A stretch of 10,077 nucleotides of DNA from Sedimentisphaerales bacterium (lineage in GTDB: Bacteria; Planctomycetota; Phycisphaerae; Sedimentisphaerales; SG8-4). The notes under the pieces are model-generated. The model was not told where the DNA came from. It ran no database searches and saw nothing but the letters and a program-made list of their open reading frames with translations. The translations under genes and the position numbers were made by a program. The DNA is taken from positions 1 through 10,077 of the forward strand of contig JAFGJR010000083.1 of NCBI GenBank assembly GCA_016928975.1. Direction: 5' to 3'. This document shows, in pieces, positions 5,718 through 10,077 of this stretch (position 1 is its first letter; each line of letters begins with the position of its first letter).

Positions 5718-7580
5718 TCACGCGGACTTGTGATCGAGGAAGCCTTCGAGCTTGCGGGCACGGACCGGGTGCTGTAGCTTGCGAATGGCCTTGGCCTCGA
5801 CCTGTCGGACGCGCTCGCGCGTGACCTTGAAAATTCGGCCGACTTCTTCGAGGGTGTAGGTGTACCCGTCGCCAATGCCGTAGCGCAGCTTGATGATCTC
5901 GCGCTCGCGGTAGGAGAGGGTCTTGAGCACTATGTCAATGCGCTCCTTGAGCATCTCCTGCGTGGCGGAGGCCACCGGCGAATCGACGTCGTCGTCCTCG
6001 ATGAAATCGCCGAAGTAGGAATCCTCGCTATCGCCGATGGGACGGTCCAGGCTGATCGGATGCTTGGAGATGTTCAGCACGCGGCGGGTTTCCTGCACGG
6101 TCATGCCGACCTCGTTGGCGATCTCGTCGATCGTCGGCTCGCGGCCGAGCTCCTGGTGCAGGATCTTCGAGGCGGTGCGAATGCGGCTCATCGTCTCGAT
6201 CATGTGCACCGGGATACGGATCGTCCGGGCATGATCTGCGATAGCCCGCGTGATCGCCTGGCGAATCCACCAGGTGGCGTACGTGCTGAACTTGTAGCCC
6301 CGGCGATACTCGTATTTGTCCACGGCCCGCATTAGACCCGTGTTGCCCTCCTGGATCAGGTCCAGGAAGCTCAGACCGCGGTTGCGGTATTTCTTGGCGA
6401 TGGACACCACCAGACGCAGGTTGGCACTGGACAGCGTTCGCTTGGCTTCCTCGTACTGTGCGAAGACCCGCTCGATGGCCCGCAGCTTCTTTTCCAGTTG
6501 CTCGGGCGTATCGAGGACCAGCTCCCGCAGGCCCGTCAGTTCCTGCCGGGCGGCATCGATATCATCGGCGGTCATGATGTCATTGACGCCGGCCGCGATC
6601 ATCTTCTCAAGCTGGTCCATCTTCTCGCAGATGCCGTGCAGCTTGGTCTTCATCGGCTGGATGCGGCTCGTGCGAAGGCTCAGCTCCTCCAACAGCGTCG
6701 CGATCTTGCGACGGTTCCTGCGCAGCCGTTTGACGTCGGTCCTGTTCTCTTCCGCCAGCTCGTTGCCGGCAACTCGCTTGAAGACCCCCTGGTTGATCTC
6801 GAGCAGTTGGGCGACCGTCTTGAGGTTCTCGATCATCCGCTTGCGAATGACGCTTTTCGTGGTCAGCGGGGTCGTGCCCGTCTTGATCGTGCGGTCAAAC
6901 GACATGGAGCCGTCGTGCACCTGCTGCAGCAGTTCCACTGCGTTGCGGGCACAGTAATCGCACTGGAGCATCTTGCGCCGGAAGGCCATGCGCGCGATCT
7001 CGATCTTCCGGGCCAGAGCGATCTCGTCCTTCCTCGTCAACAACGGGATCTGCCCCATCTGCGTCAGGTACATCCGGATCGGATCGTCGATGCGACGGGA
7101 GGCCTCGCTCTCCATCAGGTCCTTCTCGATGATCTCGTCCTCTTCCTCGGCGCCCGCCTCTTCCTCTACGGCCGCCTCGCCCTCCTCCACAACCGCCACC
7201 GTATCTTCTGCGAACTCCTCGTTTGCTTTGACGGCTTCCCGCGCCTCCGCGTCATTCTCGTCGATCAGACTGATTCCCATCTCGTCCAGCGTGGCGAGGA
7301 GTCTTTCGAGACGGCTCGGACTGACGGCGTCGTCGGGCAGCGCGTTGTTCATCTCTTCGTAGGTGAGGAATCCGCGCTTCTTGCCCTTGACAATGAGCGC
7401 TTTGATCAGTTGCTCCGCTTCCTGCGCTTTCGCACCGTCAGCGGCGGCCGGGCCGTCCGGCGCATTCCGGACTTGCCTCGGGCCTTCCACCACGGTTGCG
7501 TGATCCATTTCAGCCGGGTTCTTGACTTCCGTCTGACTCATATCCGTTGCCTTCCTGGATTTCCTATCTTTCTTCGCCAC
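5718..7580 (-). CDS. rpoD: RNA polymerase principal sigma factor RpoD (sigma70/sigmaA)
   Basis: This 620-aa protein directs RNA polymerase to housekeeping promoters. Domains seen in order are: region 1.1 (about 54-110); an acidic stretch very rich in Glu (about 120-160); region 1.2 (161-195, [18 protein letters not shown]); and a non-conserved region of charged helices (196-380). Region 2 follows (381-459, [27 protein letters not shown] and the -10-reading [14 protein letters not shown] at 437-450), then region 3 (460-540) and region 4 (541-615). The -35-reading helix-turn-helix is [24 protein letters not shown] at 575-598. Region 1.1 and the non-conserved region mark it as the primary sigma, not an alternative one. 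The chosen start is GTG at 7578-7580, with GGAG (complement of 7589-7592) 8 bases upstream. An in-frame ATG at residue 14 is the alternative. It lies 157 bp after dnaG on the same strand and is probably co-transcribed. Confidence 0.97.
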   Translation of the reverse strand: MAKKDRKSRKATDMSQTEVKNPAEMDHATVVEGPRQVRNAPDGPAAADGAKAQEAEQLIKALIVKGKKRGFLTYEEMNNALPDDAVSPSRLERLLATLDEMGISLIDENDAEAREAVKANEEFAEDTVAVVEEGEAAVEEEAGAEEEDEIIEKDLMESEASRRIDDPIRMYLTQMGQIPLLTRKDEIALARKIEIARMAFRRKMLQCDYCARNAVELLQQVHDGSMSFDRTIKTGTTPLTTKSVIRKRMIENLKTVAQLLEINQGVFKRVAGNELAEENRTDVKRLRRNRRKIATLLEELSLRTSRIQPMKTKLHGICEKMDQLEKMIAAGVNDIMTADDIDAARQELTGLRELVLDTPEQLEKKLRAIERVFAQYEEAKRTLSSANLRLVVSIAKKYRNRGLSFLDLIQEGNTGLMRAVDKYEYRRGYKFSTYATWWIRQAITRAIADHARTIRIPVHMIETMSRIRTASKILHQELGREPTIDEIANEVGMTVQETRRVLNISKHPISLDRPIGDSEDSYFGDFIEDDDVDSPVASATQEMLKERIDIVLKTLSYREREIIKLRYGIGDGYTYTLEEVGRIFKVTRERVRQVEAKAIRKLQHPVRARKLEGFLDHKSA

Positions 7581-7634
7581 AACAGGGACTCCACTAAAGC
7601 GAAATCACTGGGTCTCGAAGCCATCCCCCCATGG

Positions 7635-7648
7635 GTTCAAACCACAAG
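7635..7648 (-). repeat. Imperfect direct repeat, copy near rpoD
   Basis: The minus strand reads CTTGTGGTTTGAAC, matching 12 of 14 bases of the copy at 7704-7717 in the same orientation. It sits 54 bases upstream of the rpoD start. It could be a protein-binding site in the dnaG-rpoD gap, but no family is recognised. Confidence 0.35.
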
Positions 7649-7703
7649 TGCGACCGATGAGATCGTGCGGTTCGCTGGTTCATACGGCCTTTTTCACGTA
7701 ATT

Positions 7704-7717
7704 GTTCATTCCACAAG
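7704..7717 (-). repeat. Imperfect direct repeat, copy near the dnaG stop
   Basis: The minus strand reads CTTGTGGAATGAAC, the partner of the copy at 7635-7648, 69 bp apart start to start. The rest of the 157-bp gap (7581-7737) shows no clear promoter, terminator or small gene. Confidence 0.35.
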
Positions 7718-7737
7718 GGTTTACCGGACCTCGGCGG

Positions 7738-9522
7738 TCAGACCATGCCGATGCTGTGGGGATTCTGTCGCTGAACCGGTCCCCGTGTGATACCCGAGAA
7801 ACCACTCCTGTTTGTTGTCCCATCTGCTCGGATTGTCCCAGAATGATCCTTACCCCGATACAACACGTCGAGTGCATCGCCCAGGCGAGAGGGGTAGTTG
7901 CCCTTGTGCTCGCCCACTTCCTGCAACTCGATGATACAATCGCCCAACTGCACCGATTCCGTACGGGCCAGAACGACACGAAGTGCGAAATCCTCCTCGG
8001 ATCGCAGAACGTCCAGCAGGACTCCCGCGATCTCTCGCAGAATCGGAACATCGAACAAGTCTTCCGTGATCTCCTGTCCGATCGAATGGAACAGCCCCGG
8101 TTCGTTGAGCAGGACCTCCAGGATTTCCCGCTGGGCGGCCGCGCGCAATCCCTGGCCCCAATCGATAGTTTGTGCCGTCGCGTCCTGCGGTTGCCTGGAC
8201 TTCGCCAGCTTCTCGATCCGCTTGTTGATGTCATCGTTGATCTCTTTCGGAGCCAGACCGATGATCTTCGCCACTTTGTTCACGAGCAGCCCGCTCTCCA
8301 GCACGGCCAGGTTCTGCGCCGCCAAGCCGGTCGCCACCGCCTGAAGGAACTCGTTCAGCGCCGCCCTCTTGTTCGCCAACGATCCGTCCGCTTGGAAGGT
8401 CTCCTCCAGCCGGTTCCATTTATACCGGAGAACGTCCGTCGCCTGCGAGAGAACACGATCGAACGCTTCCTTGCCCGCCATGAGCAGATACTCGCAGGGG
8501 TCCTTCCCCTCGGGGACGAAGGCCAGCTTGATGTCCAGATGCTGCGCCAGACACACCTCCAGTGCCCGATTGGCGGCTTCCATGCCGGCGGTGTCACTGT
8601 CGAAGACCAGAATCACCTGCTCCGCATACCGTCGGAGAATCCGGCCGTGACCGCTCGTCAAGCTCGTCCCCAACGTCGCCACCACATTGTTGCAGCCGCA
8701 CTGATGGGCCATGATCACGTCGGTATAACCCTCGACGATAACGGCGGTTCCCGTCGCGACGATCTCGTGCCGGGCCTGCTCCAGCCCATAGAGCGTGCTG
8801 CTCTTGTCGAACAACGACGTCGTCGGCGAGTTGATGTATTTGGCGCCCGTATCATTCAGTGTCCGCCCGCCGAAACCGATGACTCTGCCCGTCACGTCAG
8901 TGATCGGGAACATCAGGCGGTTACAGAATCTGTCTTGATCGGCACTCGTCGCCAGGCCGCCCTGCTGCACAAGGTCCAAGGGGACCTTACTCGACGCGGC
9001 TGCCTTGACGAGGCTATCCACGGCGTTCGGCGAGACCCCAAGCCGCCACTTGCCGATGCTCTCCGTGGAGATCTGTCGCTTCGCCAAGTAATCCCGGGCG
9101 ACCTTGCCCTTCTCCGGGTCGCCCAGACACTGCTGAAAAAACCGCGTGGCCCAGGCATTCAGCTTCGCCAACCGGTTCGGATCGACCTGCGGCTGGTCGT
9201 CGGTCTGTGCCGCAAGGCGCCGGACCGGCTTGATTTGAATGCCCGCCCGCTCGGCCAGTCTCTCGACCGCCTGCGAGAAGCTCAGGCCCTCGCGCATCTG
9301 GATGAACTTGAGCACGTCACCGCCGGCGCCACAGGCAAAGCACTTGAAGATCTGCTTGGTCGGACTGACATTCATGCTCGGCCTGTGATCCTCGTGGAAC
9401 GGGCACAGCCCGACCATCTCCCGCCCCTTCCTTTTGAGGCTGACATGTTCCCCAACTACATCTATGATATCGTTCGCCTGCTGCACCCGATTGATGACAG
9501 CGTGGTCGTATAGCCCTGGCAT
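7738..9522 (-). CDS. dnaG: DNA primase DnaG
   Basis: This 594-aa primase makes the short RNA primers used by the replisome. An N-terminal CHC2 zinc finger has ligands Cys40, His43, Cys61 and Cys64 (GLCPFHEDHRPSM...FKCFACGAGG). The RNA-polymerase domain includes DRFCNRLMFPI (197-207) and GFGGRTL (216-222). The Toprim core has the metal-binding acid residues Glu264 (VEGYTDVI) and Asp308/Asp310 (LVFDSDTAG). The C-terminal part from about 455 (AAAQREILEVLLNEPGLF) fits the helicase-binding domain. Length is normal for the family. An in-frame TAG lies two codons before the ATG, so translation cannot start further upstream. The nearest purine-rich sequence, AAAGGA, is 15 bases before the ATG, too far for a standard ribosome-binding site. 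It heads the dnaG-rpoD operon; rpsU, often first in this operon, is not present. Confidence 0.97.
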   Translation of the reverse strand: MPGLYDHAVINRVQQANDIIDVVGEHVSLKRKGREMVGLCPFHEDHRPSMNVSPTKQIFKCFACGAGGDVLKFIQMREGLSFSQAVERLAERAGIQIKPVRRLAAQTDDQPQVDPNRLAKLNAWATRFFQQCLGDPEKGKVARDYLAKRQISTESIGKWRLGVSPNAVDSLVKAAASSKVPLDLVQQGGLATSADQDRFCNRLMFPITDVTGRVIGFGGRTLNDTGAKYINSPTTSLFDKSSTLYGLEQARHEIVATGTAVIVEGYTDVIMAHQCGCNNVVATLGTSLTSGHGRILRRYAEQVILVFDSDTAGMEAANRALEVCLAQHLDIKLAFVPEGKDPCEYLLMAGKEAFDRVLSQATDVLRYKWNRLEETFQADGSLANKRAALNEFLQAVATGLAAQNLAVLESGLLVNKVAKIIGLAPKEINDDINKRIEKLAKSRQPQDATAQTIDWGQGLRAAAQREILEVLLNEPGLFHSIGQEITEDLFDVPILREIAGVLLDVLRSEEDFALRVVLARTESVQLGDCIIELQEVGEHKGNYPSRLGDALDVLYRGKDHSGTIRADGTTNRSGFSGITRGPVQRQNPHSIGMV

Positions 9523-9557
9523 AAACTACTGTGCAAATCCTTTCTAAAACTCCGTCA

Positions 9558-9571
9558 GTGGAATCCTCCAC
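9558..9571 (-). other. Small hairpin in the dnaG leader
   Basis: GTGGA (9558-9562) and TCCAC (9567-9571) form a perfect 5-bp stem with a 4-base loop, 35 bases before the dnaG start. It lies within a leader of about 108 bases that starts near 9630. Its role is unknown, and it may simply be chance in a G/C-rich stretch. Confidence 0.25.
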
Positions 9572-9636
9572 CCGCCACGGCCCCAATAGAGGTGAAACTC
9601 CCACCATGGCAACCCAGCATGACGCTTGGCTACCTA

Positions 9637-9665
9637 TATATAGCCCGCAGATGATGGAAAGTCAA
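9637..9665 (-). promoter_or_regulatory. Sigma70-type promoter for dnaG-rpoD
   Basis: On the minus strand TTGACT (complement of 9660-9665, 5 of 6 matches) is followed by a 17-bp spacer and TATATA (complement of 9637-9642, 4 of 6 matches). The -10 lies inside a perfect 10-bp palindrome, CTATATATAG (9634-9643). The predicted start near 9630 gives a 108-base leader to dnaG. This is the only good promoter upstream of the operon inside the window. Confidence 0.6.
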
Positions 9666-9708
9666 ATCCAGCCCCGCCAACGGCGTTTCTTATACTGAAA
9701 AACCGCAT

Positions 9709-9736
9709 TTTGCATATTTTGGACACCTGGTGTAAT
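9709..9736 (+). promoter_or_regulatory. Candidate promoter for the small protein at 9868
   Basis: TTTGCA (9709-9714, 4 of 6 matches) lies 16 bp before TGTAAT (9731-9736, 5 of 6). It would start transcription near 9743, divergent from dnaG, leaving a leader of about 125 bases before the small gene. Confidence 0.3.
9723..9733. promoter_or_regulatory. 11-bp palindrome, possible operator
   Basis: ACACC and GGTGT flank a single central T (ACACCTGGTGT). It sits in the spacer and -10 of the candidate plus-strand promoter, where a repressor site would block polymerase. The regulator is unknown. Confidence 0.3.
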
Positions 9737-9766
9737 GATACAGACAGGTAGTGGGTCACTTTGAAA

Positions 9767-9838
9767 ACGCAATTTGCTTTGCGTCGGAAAGCGAGCTACT
9801 ATGATATCAACAGAGAAACAGAAGGTATACGCGACGCA
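9767..9838 (+). other. Structured leader of the small gene, with alternative stems
   Basis: ACGCAA (9767-9772) pairs with TTGCGT (9779-9784) as a perfect 6-bp stem with a 6-base loop. The right arm overlaps TGCGTCG (9780-9786), which can pair with CGACGCA (9832-9838), a perfect 7-bp stem. The two stems share bases 9780-9784 and so exclude each other, as in switching leaders. No known RNA family is recognised. Confidence 0.3.
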
Positions 9839-9867
9839 CCGACCAAGGTTGGGAAGGCGGAATCGCT

Positions 9868-10032
9868 ATGGATTGGCAGTATTTCGCACGGCTGTTCTGG
9901 GGTGTGCTCTGGAGCGTCAATGATCTACTTTTGTCTGTGCCAGCTTGGGTTGGTGCTGTGCTGGCTGCCGTCCTCTGGCTATCGCCAAAATGTGGAAATC
10001 GGCATGTAAAAGGGCCCCACGTCGGGGAGTAG
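9868..10032 (+). CDS. Putative 54-aa hydrophobic small protein
   Basis: ATG at 9868 to TAG at 10030-10032 encodes 54 residues. Residues about 5-39 are strongly hydrophobic and Trp-rich (FARLFWGVLWSVNDLLLS, then WVGAVLAAVLWL), with a Pro/Trp turn between, followed by a polar His/Lys/Gly tail. One long or two short membrane-crossing helices are likely. A purine-rich AAGGCGG (9854-9860) lies 7 bases before the ATG, a plausible ribosome-binding site. The gene is divergent from dnaG and has its own candidate promoter. I do not recognise the family. A competing 82-codon frame from a TTG at 9761 crosses the same region, but it has a rarer start codon and no clear ribosome-binding site. It may also be a chance frame; hydrophobic composition is the main argument for it. 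Confidence 0.4.
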   Translation: MDWQYFARLFWGVLWSVNDLLLSVPAWVGAVLAAVLWLSPKCGNRHVKGPHVGE

Positions 10033-10077
10033 AATCGGCATCGAAAATGGACCCACCGCAGTGATCTCCGTAGGCTG

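Noticed and set aside
7675..7703. Nine-codon frame MNNYVKKAV in the dnaG-rpoD gap
   Set aside because: It is too short to support, with no ribosome-binding site and no regulatory logic such as a run of one amino acid's codons.
6498..7790. 430-codon plus-strand frame antisense to rpoD
   Set aside because: It is a shadow of the rpoD reading frame, rich in His/Leu/Arg/Asp, with no domain or ribosome-binding signal.
7702..9513. 603-codon open frame on the plus strand, antisense to almost all of dnaG
   Set aside because: It mirrors dnaG codon structure in GC-rich DNA, has low-complexity Arg/Leu/His-rich composition and no recognisable domain. DnaG on the other strand has all its motifs.
9317..9607. 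96-codon minus-strand frame starting upstream of dnaG and overlapping its start out of frame
   Set aside because: Most of it lies inside dnaG in another frame, the predicted peptide turns Arg/Gln/Cys-rich there, and no ribosome-binding site precedes it. A coupled upstream frame is possible but unsupported.
10033..10077. Short ATG frame and GGGG/CCCC pairing near the right edge
   Set aside because: The frame is six codons long and the pairing is only 4 bp; the window ends before anything can be judged.

Overview
The window looks like a chromosomal segment from a planctomycete, most likely the class Phycisphaerae. This placement is inferred from three things: large secreted GLUG-repeat proteins with a YPRL.WE closing motif, a two-domain secreted protein of a style common in that group, and a fairly GC-rich genome with housekeeping genes scattered among secreted-protein genes. 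No sequence search was possible, so the taxonomy is tentative.

Layout. Positions 1-192 (+) are the C-terminal end of an alpha/beta hydrolase cut by the window edge. Facing it, 316-1461 (-) encodes a 381-aa secreted protein of unknown function. Its transcript probably starts at a very good sigma70-type promoter at 1718-1746, giving a leader of about 250 nt with several small hairpins. Divergent from it, 1884-2423 (+) encodes a stand-alone macro-domain (ADP-ribose-binding) protein. This gene converges, with a 37-bp gap, on 2461-5610 (-), a 1049-aa exported protein built from three tandem copies of a cap plus GLUG-repeat plus cap module, predicted to form beta-helices.

Positions 5718-9522 (-) hold the conserved core: dnaG (primase, 7738-9522) followed by rpoD (principal sigma factor, 5718-7580). 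This is the dnaG-rpoD part of the macromolecular-synthesis operon, without an adjacent upstream rpsU. A promoter at 9637-9665 can drive both genes, and a hairpin with a T-tract at 5666-5695 ends the operon before the GLUG gene. I see no clear promoter in the 157 bp between dnaG and rpoD, but a 14-bp imperfect direct repeat lies there.

Positions 9523-10077 are a regulatory region that reads as less GC-rich than the coding regions. It holds the dnaG promoter, a candidate opposite-strand promoter overlapping an 11-bp palindrome, a structured leader, and a 54-aa hydrophobic small protein at 9868-10032 (+). The last 45 bases hold nothing I can identify.

I found no mobile element, CRISPR array, tRNA or rRNA, toxin-antitoxin pair or defence cassette. 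Most of the window is ordinary core plus secreted-protein sequence. The least explained parts are the 9523-10032 divergent region with its small membrane protein, the long leader of the 381-aa secreted protein, and the repeat pair in front of rpoD.
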